The notes under the pieces: model-generated | Seen by the model: only the letters and a program-made list of their open reading frames with translations | The model's database searches: none | What the model was told of the DNA's origin: nothing | Made by a program: the position numbers and the translations under genes | In this document: in pieces, positions 39,283 to 51,500 of the stretch | Position numbering within the stretch: position 1 is the first letter of the stretch | How the letters are laid out: each line of letters opens with the position of its first letter | Assembly: GCA_003117195.1 (NCBI GenBank) | Contig: BDSI01000069.1 | Span: forward strand, 496,001 to 560,000 | Direction: 5' to 3' | Origin: Eudorina sp. 2006-703-Eu-15 | Lineage: Eukaryota > Chlorophyta > Chlorophyceae > Chlamydomonadales > Volvocaceae | Length of the DNA stretch: 64,000 nucleotides

Positions 39283-42200
39283 TCACACCACCGCTGGCCC
39301 GGCCGGTGCACCCTGCCGGCTCGCCGCCGTCTTGACCGCCTCGGGCGCTGCGCCCGCACTGGCGGCGCCGGACTGTCGGCCACCCGCCGCCATCGACTCA
39401 TCGGCGTCCACGGGCGCGTCGGCGGGCGCCAGCGCCTGGGTCGCCGACGCCGGCGGCGCCGCCAGCACACAGCGGCGGTCCGACCCCAGCGGCTTCCGGA
39501 ACTGGTACACCGCCTGGAGCTTGCCGCAGGAAGAGAACAGCAGCACGTCCGTGGCCTCAGTGACGAAGGAGGGGGCACCGCCCGGCGCGGTGCCGCCAGT
39601 CGCCTCACGACCCAGCGGCCCTGGACCCACCGCGGCCGGGTCCGCAGCGGCGGCCTCGCGCGCGGCCACGGCCTGCGGGTCCAAGGGTGCCAGGGCGGTG
39701 AACGACATATTGCACGGGAGCGCATGGCGTTAACAAGATCTGGTCATGTGGCTCTTGCCCCTTTGGTATTGCTACCTCTCTGTGTGCCCCCTTGCGCGTC
39801 TGGGGGGCTGCTTTGGGAGCGGTTTGGCCCCTGTTTGGCCACTGTAAGCAGCGCTCTGAAGCAGGCAGGGGTGCGGCCTCGCTGTGTCGGCGGGGCTAAA
39901 TTGAAAAAAGAAATCGGAGGGGCCCCGCCTGCCGTGCAGGGGAATCTTCCGGGCAAGTGCAAAATGATACGGCGAATGACGCCAATTGCCGGGTCAGATG
40001 AATATCTATGTCATTCTTTCGGGTGCGCGGTCACCTCTGGTCCGATGGCACAGGGCCCACCTGCGGTGTGCGATGCAGCAGCCGCGCGCGCCAGTGCGTG
40101 AACGTCGCATTGGTGCCGCGCCGCGCGGCCGCCCGTACGACAGTCTCGTCCACGTCGTACTTGCTCGTCAGGTCCTGCATGACCCGCTTGGCGTCCTCGC
40201 GGCTCCGGATCGACTGCGGCCGCAGTGCCCCATGCGTCGGTAGGGCTCCGCTTTAAACCACCCACGATAACCGCCCCGTGGATATCACATGGTACGGTAG
40301 ATGCTGGATTGCCGGCCCTCGCTCTGAGAGTACCCCCGTCAGCAGCGCGGGGGCCCCTCGCAACGAACTAGTCATTCCCCCCTGATCAGCCCGACCCGTA
40401 TTAGCGGGCACCACAGCCATGGATTGAGTCGTCCGGTTACGGTGCATATTTCGCCGTTAGCGGATAAGCAGATGCGATGCCGTGGACCCCTGCGCAGAGG
40501 CATACGGTTACAGCCGAACCTGCCGTACACCGTCGGCCTTCCCCGCCGCGCCACGCCTTCTCCTTCACACAGACCAACCCTCCCCGCCGTCAAGGTAAGC
40601 GGACGCGGCAACGTCCCAAGTACATCCACAAGTGTCATGCTGTACCGTGCCGTACCGTGTACGGGTGGTCCGGGTGCAGTGGGTCATCTCCAGTGAAGCC
40701 CAGCAGGTCGTACATCCCGAAGTCCTCCTCCATTAGGTTGTCCAGGATCTCGGGGTTGAGGGAGCCGCTGGCGGCGGCCACGTTCCACAGCTGGCGGGTG
40801 CCGGGACGGGTGGCAAGGACACGGATCACGGACGGACAAGGTCCACTCAATACCGTACAGGGTAGCTGGGTACGTGGCAACGCGGGTAGAGGCCCGCCCC
40901 GCACGTAAGCCCCCCACCGTGCCCGCCCCTCTCCGCGCGCCACATCACACTGCGCATGTCCGTTTGTCTTCGTCTGCCAATCTCCTGCGCCCATGGCCCT
41001 GCGGCCGCCCACCTCGGCCCAGATACCGGCCATCCGCATCATCTTGTGCGGCGCCAGGGGGCCGTGCGCGCCGTCCTCGTGCTCCGAAACCTGACTGCGC
41101 AGCAGCGTCCGGTCGAACTCCGCCGCGTGGTGGTGCTGCGGGTCCCTCAGGAGCACGTCCCGCTCCTCCTGCCGCCGGCCCAACGCGCGCGGGGTGCATC
41201 GCCGGGTGGGGCTCAGTGAGAAGGCGTGGGGGTCGCAGCGGGATGAATGGCGCTGCCAAGGTTCGGGTTTTTTCGTTGCAGAGTGGAAGCCGCATGTGCC
41301 GCGGCGTCTGCCCGCGCAAGGCCTCGAGGGGCAACGAGGGGCTGCCAGAGAACAACCGCGGTGCTGCGCCGGTAGGACGCGGCGGCAACGCTCCAGCACA
41401 ACGGGAAAGGTCTGCGTGCGGGCAGTCATCAACCCCCCCCACACACACACACACAGCACAGCACAGCACAGCGCATCGTCCGGCCGGCCCGCCGCTGTCT
41501 CTGCCGCCCCAACGGTTTCCCCTTTCCGCCGGGCCGGACTGCCCACCCCACCTGGAACAGCTGCCTGTTGCACCAGGCCTCCACAATCTTGGCCTCCGAG
41601 TCGAATCGGAGCTCGTCGATGCGCACCCCCTCGGACACCCTGTTGCCGCCCAACAACGAAGCCCCCCATTCCCCCGGGAGCCGGGACCGGGTGTGAGACA
41701 TATGACCCGCAGACCACCGGCCGGTAGGACCCGGCCGCAGCAGGCACTGGCAGATCGATTGCAGGCACGCGGTGATACACCTCCCTGACTCGTCGCCCGC
41801 GCAAACGCCGGAACACCGCTGGGACATTCCTCACCACTTACTTTACAGACACTACAGCTCTGTAAGTCGGCACCTGCGCGGAACCCGACGTGCGACGGTC
41901 ACGTGGTCCTCCCGCAGCCCACCCGCCCTTGTGGTACCTCTGGTAACAGTGTGCCGGGGTACCGCAGTACGACACTGCCGGGGGATCAGGGCCGAGGGTG
42001 CTCACTCGGCCGAACGCGCGGACAGCCGCTCACCTGCCCGTGGCGGGGTGGCCCAGCCAGGGCCCCACGCTCTTCACGCGGAACGACGACAGCGCGAAAG
42101 CCGTGTCCTGCTCCTCGTTGACCGCTACCAGCAGCGTGTGCAGACCCACGGGCCGGTAGGCGGCCCGCTCGCGCTCGATGTGGTCGAAGAACGCTTCCTC

Positions 42201-44211
42201 GCCGGTCATGGTGGCAGGAGCCAGGTACCCGAACAGACCGTCCGCGTGGACGACCACGTCGGGCGCCATATACAGTCTGGGGTTTGGGTTTGGGTTTGGG
42301 GGCCCCGATGGCGTCGTCGATCGATGGATGGGAGCGGAGGGCAGTGCCCGGGGAAGCGAAGATAGAGCGCCGCGGGGATCAGGTCGGGGGGGGGGAGGCT
42401 TGGGTCAGAGTGCCGGGGGACTGGACGATGGGTGCAAAGAGTGTGGTCATCTGTGGGATAAGCTGAGTTTGCTCGAGCCTGAGGTGCTGTCGGGGGTGCA
42501 TTTAGGCGCTGGGCAGTGGTCGCTGTGTAGGACACGGCTGTCTGACCCATGGGTCGCGGCTTTGAGAGGCGCGGAGACGCCTGGCGGCGCATCGGAGCCC
42601 TTTCGCCGGAACCCATCGCGAGTCAAACAGCGATGCCCTTGGCAGCAGGCTTTACAGCATATTATTAGTTGCCTTCGTGGGATTGTGGCTTTTCACTAGC
42701 CGAGCAATTGGATTGTCGACGTCGGTGGCGCATCAAACAGTGCTGTTGGCCCCGGGCCCGCATCCTTCTCACGTCGCGGCTCGCTTCACTTCCTCAGCAT
42801 CCAGAGACTGTCCGCTGTCGAAAGCGGTCCAGGAGCACACATCGTGAAGGAAGCGCTTGCAAACTACCTCGAGGCGCTCCGCAAGGGTTGTCGGTGCCAG
42901 CGGGCTCGTGTCGTTCTCATCGCTGGTGCTGTGACTGCTGTTGTCCGCGGCCCGAGGCGGCGCGGCCCTCGGGGAGTGCGCTAATGAGTGCGTCTGCAGC
43001 ATTACTGCGGTACTCGTGCTAATGGAAATGGAAAGGAGGCGTAGAAAGCGAATGAATGACAGGATTGCCGTCAAGGCCTCACACGCAGTGCCAACAGAAA
43101 TGGCAGACACGACGACACAACGGTATTTCGCGAGGATACGGGAGTACGAGTCACTTCTCAGGCCTCGCTAGCTTACAATCCAGCAGTCGTTCTGTACGGT
43201 TCTGCATATCTTCGTATTCTTCCATCGTATCTTGGTTGACCGGCTCAGGGAATAGGAGGCTCTCCTCGCGTCCCTTGGCGCCTCCTGGCGCGCAGGACGC
43301 CGACAGCCGGGTCCATACCGCGCAGACTGAGTAGCCACTGGAATCCGTGCCGTCAAAAGCTCGTTTCCGCACGGTGCCGTCGCGTTTGCGCGAGGTGACA
43401 GGATCCCGCACCCACTTGGCCGTTGGACAGATGATGTTGCAACGAACCTCGCCCGTCTCCCCACGTCTGCGGCTCACCCGTGGTCTCGGACGTACCGTAT
43501 TGTGCAGCTCGCTCTCTCCTCGCTCGTCCACGTTCCGTACAAGCACATCAGCAGCACCTGCTGCCAGGCCTCGAGCGCAATGCCCGTAGGCTCCGCTAAC
43601 GCTGCATGTGCTGCGCTTTCTTCAGTGGCAAGGTTGTTGGGCAGCACCGCTGGACCGTCCACATCGTTCGCGCCTGCCTATGGGAAATTATTGCAGCATG
43701 TACGCTGCCGTCCGGATCACTATGAGCGCGAAACAGCACACACCCTCTCTCGGCACAGGATTGGCTCGAAACATCAGAGTGCGCCATTCCTACTCGTACC
43801 TGCACCCTCCTCCGTTCCGCCCAACTCAACCGCAGGCACCGCAGCTGATTACTATGATAACGCGCATGTGAGCATTCACCACACAGGTCACGCGGTAACG
43901 TTCATTGGGCAAGCAGCTCCCTTCCACAAACAACGCAATCAGCAGGGCCAGTCGGGTGGTGCCAGGCCAGAAACTGCGCTAACCCGGGCTGCACGTTCAA
44001 CCATGCCGCATCCCTCTTGGGTCCGCACACCCAACGCCCCCAATCGCGCCATCCTCCGCCAGTCCCCGCGGCAACGCGGCCTTCGTGCGTGCATGACGCA
44101 ACGAGCACGCCCGTCCTCCAATATCATGGCCATCGCCGGGCCGGCTGCACGCAGTGCGAACATCAGCCGGCACTCTCTCCATGTCTCCAAGCTCACACGA
44201 CCACTCGGCAT
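39283..44211 (-). CDS. Protein with two NTF2/SnoaL-like domains
   Basis: Eleven exons: 44211-44031 (tentative), 43844-43800, 43673-43478, 43337-43177, 43004-42773, 42276-42034, 41639-41552, 41168-41013, 40790-40656, 40213-40061, 39672-39283; about 659 residues, all phases consistent. The first NTF2-like fold (~225-381) shows a helical start (LAERLEVVCKRF), LYMAPDVVVHADGLFGY, TLLVAVNEEQDTAFALSSF and RIDELRFDSEAKIVEAWCNR. The second (~430-595) shows LWNVAAASGSLNPEILDNLM, EEDFGMYDLLGF, SREDAKRVMQDLTSKYDVDE, NATFTHWRARLLH and VLLFSSCGKLQAVYQFRKPL. These match the cone-shaped NTF2/SnoaL fold in order and spacing. The ~200-residue N-terminal part (EAWQQVLLMCLYGTW) is unrecognised. The C-terminal ~65 residues are Ala-rich. 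Such folds may be enzymes, ligand binders or multimerisation modules; no catalytic set is evident. The 48-bp alternative intron near 43490 was discarded as too short. Confidence 0.75.
41437..41471. repeat. CA microsatellite
   Basis: Poly-C followed by about eight CA units and then GCACA units, in an intron of the tandem NTF2-like gene. Confidence 0.9.
42279..42302 (+). other. Canonical G-quadruplex motif at a 3' splice site
   Basis: Four G-runs (4, 3, 3 and 5 G) separated by TTT. On the transcribed strand it reads as the polypyrimidine tract directly before the acceptor at 42277. Confidence 0.85.
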
Positions 44212-44735
44212 GAAGGTCAAGATTCAATCGTCGTCACAAGACAGTCACCTCAATTCAAAATCCCATTGCGTCACGGAAGACTATGTCTTGGCTCCCGGTT
44301 GGCGGCCGCTACCGACTGCGTCAGCGAGCAGCGGCTCCTACGGCTTCCCTCCTCGGCGCCCCCACGCGCGCGCGCACTTCGTTCCACCTAAATCCACCCT
44401 CAGCCAGTTGCCGCGCGTCTGGTCAACCCCAGCACCTGGTTCCGATGTAGCCATAGACGCGGCCGACTGCTCTGACCACCAATTGTATGTTCAACGCTAA
44501 TCTGTGATGTCTACGGCCCTGCATCACATTCATTGACCACCGGGCTGTCTGTGGGGAACAGCAGCACCCGATCTCTTCCGATTGTAGGCCCAGCAATCAC
44601 CGGGCCCTGTCGGGATTAAGACCGGCGGGCAATCTAACTTGACAGCAGCACAGGAAGTCAATATCCGGAGGCTAACCCGAAGGTGGAGCTTCGGCGTTGA
44701 CGTCGATAGCGGGAGGGTGACCCCCGGCGCCCGGA
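44212..44735. other. Spacer between two minus-strand genes
   Basis: 524 bp with no supported gene; expected to hold the 3' UTR of the charged-protein gene and the promoter of the NTF2-like gene. Confidence 0.5.
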
Positions 44736-47193
44736 TCATTTTTTCTTCAGCCGCTGTATCACCGGAACGTCGTCATCGTCGTCATCGCTGCCCTCGAGGC
44801 CACCGTCCGAGAACGCCTTATCCTGAGCAGCAGCAATAACAACGACGCGTGTTGAGCGAGGATTCCGCCCGACCAAAACCAGCAGCGACGTGTGTGATAA
44901 GCACGCAAAGGGGCAAACAACCAAAGAGTGCAATTGTATGTTGCATCGCCTGATAAGGAAAAGCCCGCATCATAGTGCAGGTTTGGAGACCACGGTGGAA
45001 ACGACGACGCTGCAAGTACAGAACCTCAGACACCACGGGCCAATATCGTCAAAGTCCGTCGGAAAGGTACACAAGGGCAAAGACTACATATTTGCGGACC
45101 TTCGTGACTCGCGGTTTCGGCGGCGGGGGCGCCGCCGGCTTCCCGGCTGAAGGCTTGCTGCCTGGCTTCGGCCGCCCCTTATGTAGGGGCTCGTCATCGA
45201 AGTCATCGTCATCCTCCTGGCTGCTGCTTGCCTCGTCCTCCTCGTCGCTATATGTCGCCCGAGCCTTCTTAGGAGGGGTTATCGCTGCGGGTTACAAGTG
45301 GTTGCAAATCGATTACAGCAGGGACGCCAAGCGCCTTGCATGCAACGTGCTGCAAGGACACTTAGGTGGGCGAGGTAACAAGGGCGCAGTCAGTCCTGCA
45401 CGATGTTTCATTTGAACCGTACACCCACGCACTGCAGCGGGTCGAAAACTTGTCAGCCGCTCATTGACCTGTTACACTACGACAGAGCGCTGGTGAACGC
45501 AGGGACCACCCACCCCTTACCTTCTCTTTTCCGCTTGGCGGTACTCCCTTTTTCTGCCGGTTGCCGTGCTTTGGTCGCAGTGCTTTTGCCCTCTGACCGC
45601 CCGGACGGCTTGGCAGGGGACCTGTTCCCAAAGGGGCCAGGCGTCGGTAAACGGACTACAGCACTCATGGTATATGGCATGTGCGCCGGCCCCCCCTTTT
45701 GAACAGCAACGAACCACCACAATCAAAATGCAGAATGCTCGCCAGAAAAAGCAAGCAAATGCATTTAGTCGCCGACCCTGAAACGCCATATCCCCGTCTG
45801 ACAGCCTCACACCCACTTCGCCACCGGCTTGCTCTTCTTAAGCTGTGCAACCAGCTCCTCCGCCACGTCGCGAGATAGCAATCCGTACATGAGGCACCTG
45901 CGCAGAGAGAAAACGGGCCGCCAGCGGATAGATGACAGCAAGGCCGCGTGCTAAGAAGGCGGCTTTGTCAGACGTTTCCATTCTCTACAAAAACCATACT
46001 CCCCAGATCATAGCGTCCGTGTGTGTAGCAGGCGTGTAGTACAGGCGCACGACCCATATCGCGGCATCAAATGAAGAAAGCAGTGAGTGCCATTTCTGCC
46101 GGTGTTGAAGTAGTAGTGAATAACTTCTTGCGTTGTACTCTACTGGGCTCACAGCTCTACTGACACCCCGCAGACATGTCACAGCATCTGCTCCACAGGT
46201 ATATCGCAGAGCCGCCCTTACGCGGAGCAAGACGCCATGGTAAAACACGCCCAACACGTTTGAGCATATGCTGATGGCACACACGCACAGGTTAGATCCA
46301 GCCAAGCGGCGGTAAGCGCCCAAACGTCTCCGCCACGACACCAGAATGCATGCTCAGCAAACCTCGCACCATTTTTTCGCCATCTCACTCTCCGGCCGCT
46401 GCTCCAGCAAGGACGTGTAGAATTTTCTTAACGCGTCGGTCTGCGGATGGGACAGTTGCAAAGTGAGCGACAGTCGCACACAAGTGCTCGGAGACGGGGC
46501 AAAACCCCGTCCTGCCGTGGCTCTTGTAACAACGGCGTGAAGCCCTCAAGCAAACGCCCCAGACTCAAACCAGGTTGCCCCGGCATGACACCGCCGCATC
46601 ACGTACCTCCGGTGGCGGTTCGCGCGTTTGACCCGGCATATCGAACTCCTTCTTCTCTCTGGGCTGCTTGCCCTCGTCTTTGGCCTTCTTTGGTGCCGCC
46701 TTGCCGTTCACGGCTGCTGAGTCGTCATCTTTGTCGGCCGCCTTTCCTTTGGCTGCAGATGGCTTCTTGTCGGCCCCCTTGCCCTTGGCGTCTGCTTGTT
46801 GGTCTTTGCCCTGCGGCCCCTTCGTGCCCTTTGCCACTTCTTCCTTCGCCTCCGTCTTCGCAGCCGGCCCCTTGGCACCCTTGGGTTCTTCTTCCTTCAC
46901 CTCCGATTTCACAGCTGGCCCCTTGGCGCTGACGCCCTGCTGCGCCCAAGGCAACAGTACGGGTAGGACCTTGACTGTAACCGTGTCAACGAACTGCCCC
47001 CTCAAGACACGCACACCTCACCTGTTGTTTGGCAGCTGGGGCAGTAGCAGCTCCTATGGCCCATGGGAAAAAGCGCGACTGGGGATCGTCAGCTCCAAAA
47101 TTGAATTACAGTCTTCGCAAATCTGAGACGTATCTCACCCTTTGCCTTTGTTCGCATGCCAAGTGGCATATCATCGTCACTTTCAGAAGACAT
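44736..47193 (-). CDS. Charged Lys/acidic protein with conserved RKFY-SEMA motif
   Basis: Eight exons: 47193-47139, 47035-47022, 46939-46607, 46440-46370, 45897-45811, 45621-45521, 45284-45100, 44822-44736; 310 residues. It starts MSSESDDDMPLGMRTK, followed by a Lys/Glu/Ala low-complexity region. The central block TDALRKFYTSLLEQRPESEM, then AKKWCLMYGLLSRDVAEEL (~135-172), is the only ordered-looking part. It resembles a motif I recall from plant nuclear proteins; I assign no name. After that come Ser/Lys and Asp/Glu-rich stretches and a tail DDDDDDVPVIQRLKKK. Likely nuclear and largely disordered (inference). Exon 2 is only 14 nt. The donor after exon 7 (GTCCGC) is weak. Confidence 0.8.
47022..47035 (-). 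other. 14-nt microexon
   Basis: CTGCCAAACAACAG between a TGCCCCAG acceptor and a GTGAGG donor. It converts phase 1 to phase 0, as the flanking exons require. Confidence 0.75.
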
Positions 47194-48578
47194 TTGAGCT
47201 AGAGGTTGGAATCCGCTCAAATATTCAAGAACGCGGTTTAAGCTCCCGTATTGCAAAGTCGACCGCAAACCTATTTCTATAAAATAAAATGTGGTAGATA
47301 TGGCACAGTGCAAGTGAAGAAATTTCTATAGGCAGTACGGCCGGCGCCGTTCTCGACGCAAGGCGGACCCCGCACGCCGCACCTAGGCCAATCGCATTTG
47401 CATAGGATGAAGCAATGCAGATGCGGACCATTGCTCATATCAGGTATCATACTGCGCGTGCATGATTCTGACCCGGTTTGGTAGTTTGTGAACGCGATTG
47501 CAATTTTTTTGAGGAAACCGTATCAATCCGTATCAATCCGTAAGAGAAACTCTATTTCCAGCACTGCGTTGCTGCCGACAAGCTGTTTTGCTAGTAGAGG
47601 CGACCTTCCAGGTGAACAGCTCAAATTTGGACAGCTGAAGCCGAAAGGCATTTGCCACCTTCTAGCCCTTCTACTAGCCGAAAAATCAAGCAGTCTTCTA
47701 GGCAAACGATAAACCAGACCGCAAAATGCGTACTGCGTTACCAAGCAAGCACATGACGTTGGAGAATTTTTGGGTTTGCCTCCAACGACCGTAAGGGGGG
47801 GAAATATCTGCTGCATGAAGGCAGGTAAGGGTCTGCCACGGTCTGCAGCTTTCTGCTGCTGTCTGCCGTCTGGGTTGGTTAGGTCGGTTTACCTCAGCCT
47901 CTTGTTACATCCGGGTTAAGACAATTTACCAAGGCATGCAGATGCGAGATATCATCAAGAAGCTGCAATGCTGCCGATGTTTGTGTGGGAGAGAGCCGAG
48001 AGAGCCCCTGAGAGCCTGATGTGACGGACGCAGGGTACCGGGACACCGAACCGTGCGTGACCGATATTGCCGATACCAAGGATACACAACCGCATCCATG
48101 GTCAGACAATGCATGCAGCATGCAGCGCGTAGAGTGCCTACTGCGATCCAACGTTGGAGCATGATGCATGTGCAGTGTGTGGAACAGTAACACTTGCGCG
48201 CTGTACGACCAACTTGCCGTCAGCAAGCTCTTGCAAGCTACGAGATCTTGAGCGTCACCCCTGTGGCGGTCTCAGAGGAATTTTGGGTTTGTGTGGAGAA
48301 CCTACGGGTACTTCCCAACTACAAGAGGTCGCACATTAACCCATCACCGGCTCCAGAACCAAAACGTTGATGACGAAACGATCATACTTCGAACACAAAG
48401 ACAGCGATCGGCTACACGTGTGATTTCGGCTTGCAGGAGCGAGGACTGGACCGAAGAAATTGACGGCCAGCACCCACCAACTTGGGGTAGGACCTTGCCA
48501 ACCGGGACTTGCCAATTCGTGGACATTTAAAAGTCACAATCAAGTTTCAATAACTTTGTAATTCAACATTGAGCAAGG
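47194..48578. other. Divergent spacer, charged protein / eIF2A
   Basis: 1.4 kb without a supported gene; contains both promoters. The word CCGTATCAAT is tandemly repeated near 47517-47540. Confidence 0.5.
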
Positions 48579-51500
48579 ATGAGTTGCCAGTTGTTCGGTA
48601 AGGCGGCTTGCCAGCGATAAGGCTGCGACACCTGGAACGGGTAATTCCAACTTGTTACGATGTTTTGAGCAGGAAGGACGCCCGATGGGGTGCAACTGTT
48701 GACAATCGGCGATCAGGACACCAAAGGGTGAGGCCCTTCCGCGAAAATTCGTTCAATACATGCTTTTCCGAAGCGTTACGGCAGCCACAAACAATCTCCC
48801 TTTGCTGTATCAAGCAGGTTATGCGGGGCCGTTTCTTCAATCGTGTGCACCTTGGACGGCAGCTGTCTGCTGTCACCCGGGCAGGGTGCCGTACGCCTGG
48901 TGGAGGTCGACACCGCTAAGACGGTGAGTGCCCGCGCCCGGCCACCTTTCATAGCCCCGCCGCCTGCGCATCCCGCCTCTGTCTCCCTGTGCGACGGTGC
49001 CTCTCATCCTTCCGGTCGATCATGTTCCTTTCCTTGCCCCTGCTTTCCACGCTGCGTGCGGCAGGTGGGTGACATCAGCGAGGACGGTGTGGTCCTGACC
49101 GCCCTCTCCCCCACCGGGGCCTTCCTCGTCACATGCCAGCGCCCCGGCAAGGCCGAGGACGGCAGCCCAGCCAAGAACCTCAAGGTACAACAGCATGGCG
49201 AGCCGTACCTTGCTGCCTAGAACCAAGCCGTTGCCGCAAAGCTGTCCTCGTCACACCCACATCCGCCCCGCGCCCTCTGCAGGTTTGGGACCTCGCCAGC
49301 CGCAGCTGTGTGTTCTCTCTGGCCCAGAAGCAGGTGGCCAAGGACTCGTGGCCCGTGCTGCACTGGACCCAGGACGACAGCGCCTTCCTGCACATGGTCA
49401 CCAACACGGTGCATGTGTACAGCAGGAGCGACGGATTCAACGGTGCGAGCGGGGGGCACTGGCGCTGGCGCGCATGCAAAGGGCGGGGTGGGGGGGGCCG
49501 AATCTGGACGGGGTGGGTTGTCGACGCGCGGTATACTGGATGACGGCAAATGTGTGTTTGGTGCGACGGCCGTGTTGCCGCCGCTTGCAGTGGGCAGTCC
49601 GGTAGGCTGTAGGAAATTGGTAGACAGATTGAAGCTGCGCTGCTGCCAGAGCAAAAGTCCGATTGGCATACGGTACAGTACCGTACATCTCCAGCAACGA
49701 TGACGTTGTAGACGTCGTTGGTGTCGAAATGGAGCCACGGTGGGGTGGTAAGGGCACCTGGCCCGGTTGGGAATGATCCACTGCCTGAACTCCGGACGGG
49801 GCGGCCAGGGTCATCCTGCAGGGCCACCACCGGTCAAGGGGGATCGCCTGGGTGGGGATGTCGGGTTGTGACGCCCTCGACGCGAGCCACGGAAGCGGGT
49901 TGCAGGAGGAGGGGACGTTTGTTTGGTGGAGTCAGTGGCGTCAGTGAAAAAATCCCCTACACAACCCTGCTGCCCTGGTATGCCAGGGATGGATGCATGG
50001 ACCTCTACCTCCGCGTTGGACACCAAACACCAGAACCTGGCGACCAGGGCCCGGCGCCCGAGACCCCGTCAAGCCCTTCTCGCCAGCCGTTACACCACAC
50101 TTCCTTCCTACTTGACGACCCAAACCTGTACATGTTGCCTATATCTAGTCCGTCGGCGCCCTCTCAACCTCTGCTACGCACGCCCCCCTCCCGGCCCCTG
50201 CGCACCGGCCTCCCCCGCTCAGCGTACCGCAAGGTGACCATCAAGGGGATCGGCGGCATGGCGCTGAGCCCCGCTGCCCCCTCGGCACCCGGCAAGCTCC
50301 CCTCCCTGGCCGCCTTCCTGCCCGAGGCCAAGGGCACCCCGGCTGCGGGAGCCATCTACGGACTGGACGCCGCGGAGCCGCAGCCGGTGGTACGGAAGAG
50401 CTTCTTCCGCTCGCAAGGTGGGGTGCGGCGATGTCCGGGTCTCGGGGTACAGCACGCGTCGATGAGGGCAGTTGCCGGAACTCCTTGTTGTACAGTATCA
50501 CGGGACTCCGGTGGCACTTTGGTGGAATGCGTACAGTGTACGAAATCACTGGATTGCACATCGGTTGGCCGGCAAGGCCAGGCCAGGGAGATGTCCGCTG
50601 CCAGGCCCCAATGAGGGTTAGGCACGGCGAGGGTACTGGTGCTGGCACTGTCCGCAGGCGGGCGGGGCGGTGCTGTTCACGGAGCTCAAGAGAGCTCTTA
50701 TGTCTCCGTCCACCCTCCAAAGCCCTAGAGGCCCGTGTCATCTACCCGGGTGCGGCCCTTATGGTCCACCACTCCATGCAATGCGGCGGGATACCGGTAC
50801 ATTGAAACATCCATTCGGTGGTCCTCGTGGTGGTGGTGGTGGTGGTGGTGGTGGTGGTGGTGGTGGTGGCCCCATCAGCCCACCGCGACACCGCTCTTGT
50901 GACCCCGTGCCTGACGCCGCTCCCCGGCATCCCGGCTGCTCAGGCGCCAAGCTGTTGTGGAACGCCACCGGCTCCGCCTGCCTGGTGCTGTCCTTCGCCG
51001 ACTACGACGCCACCAACCAGTCCTACTACGGCGAGCAGAAGCTGCACTACCTGCCCGCCGACCCCGCCCGGGCGGACGAGGCGGTCACGGTGCCGCTGCC
51101 CAAGGACGGCCCCGTGCACGACGTGCAGTGGTCACCCGCGGGGGACTTCTTCATCACGGTGGCGGGTGCGTGGGCCGCAGGGCTGCGGGTCGCGTGGGCT
51201 GGACGGAAGCGGCCCGGACACCGGGGAAGGCTCGGGTGGGCGGGGGCCAGGGCGGACACCGGTGGCGAACCACAGGCTGGGGTGGTATGGGAAGGACAGG
51301 GGTAGGGGTAATGGAGAAGGGGAAGGGGTAGGAGGTAAGCCGCGAGGGCGGCATGGGAAGGGTGCTGGCGGGAGGGGAGGGGTTTGTGCAGCGCCAGGGC
51401 GGTGCGTGGCCTGGAGCAGCGGGCGGCTGCGGGCGTATCCGGGGGCGGTATGATACGCACCTCTGCGCACATGAGACATGACGCTTGCCCTCGAAAACAA

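Noticed and set aside
38758..40101. 447-codon plus-strand frame
   Set aside because: Antisense to the last exons of the tandem NTF2-like gene; Arg/Pro-rich low-complexity composition typical of a shadow.
43448..43495. A 48-bp intron joining SELHNT to VRCNIIC in the NTF2-like gene
   Set aside because: Too short; the 43477-43338 intron gives a better donor, correct phase and a more protein-like product.
43502..44500. 332-codon plus-strand frame
   Set aside because: Opposite spliced exons of the NTF2-like gene; no domain and no splice signals of its own.
48598..48614. A 17-bp intron near the eIF2A start
   Set aside because: Impossible length; the 75-bp intron to 48672 fits phase and the conserved N-terminus.
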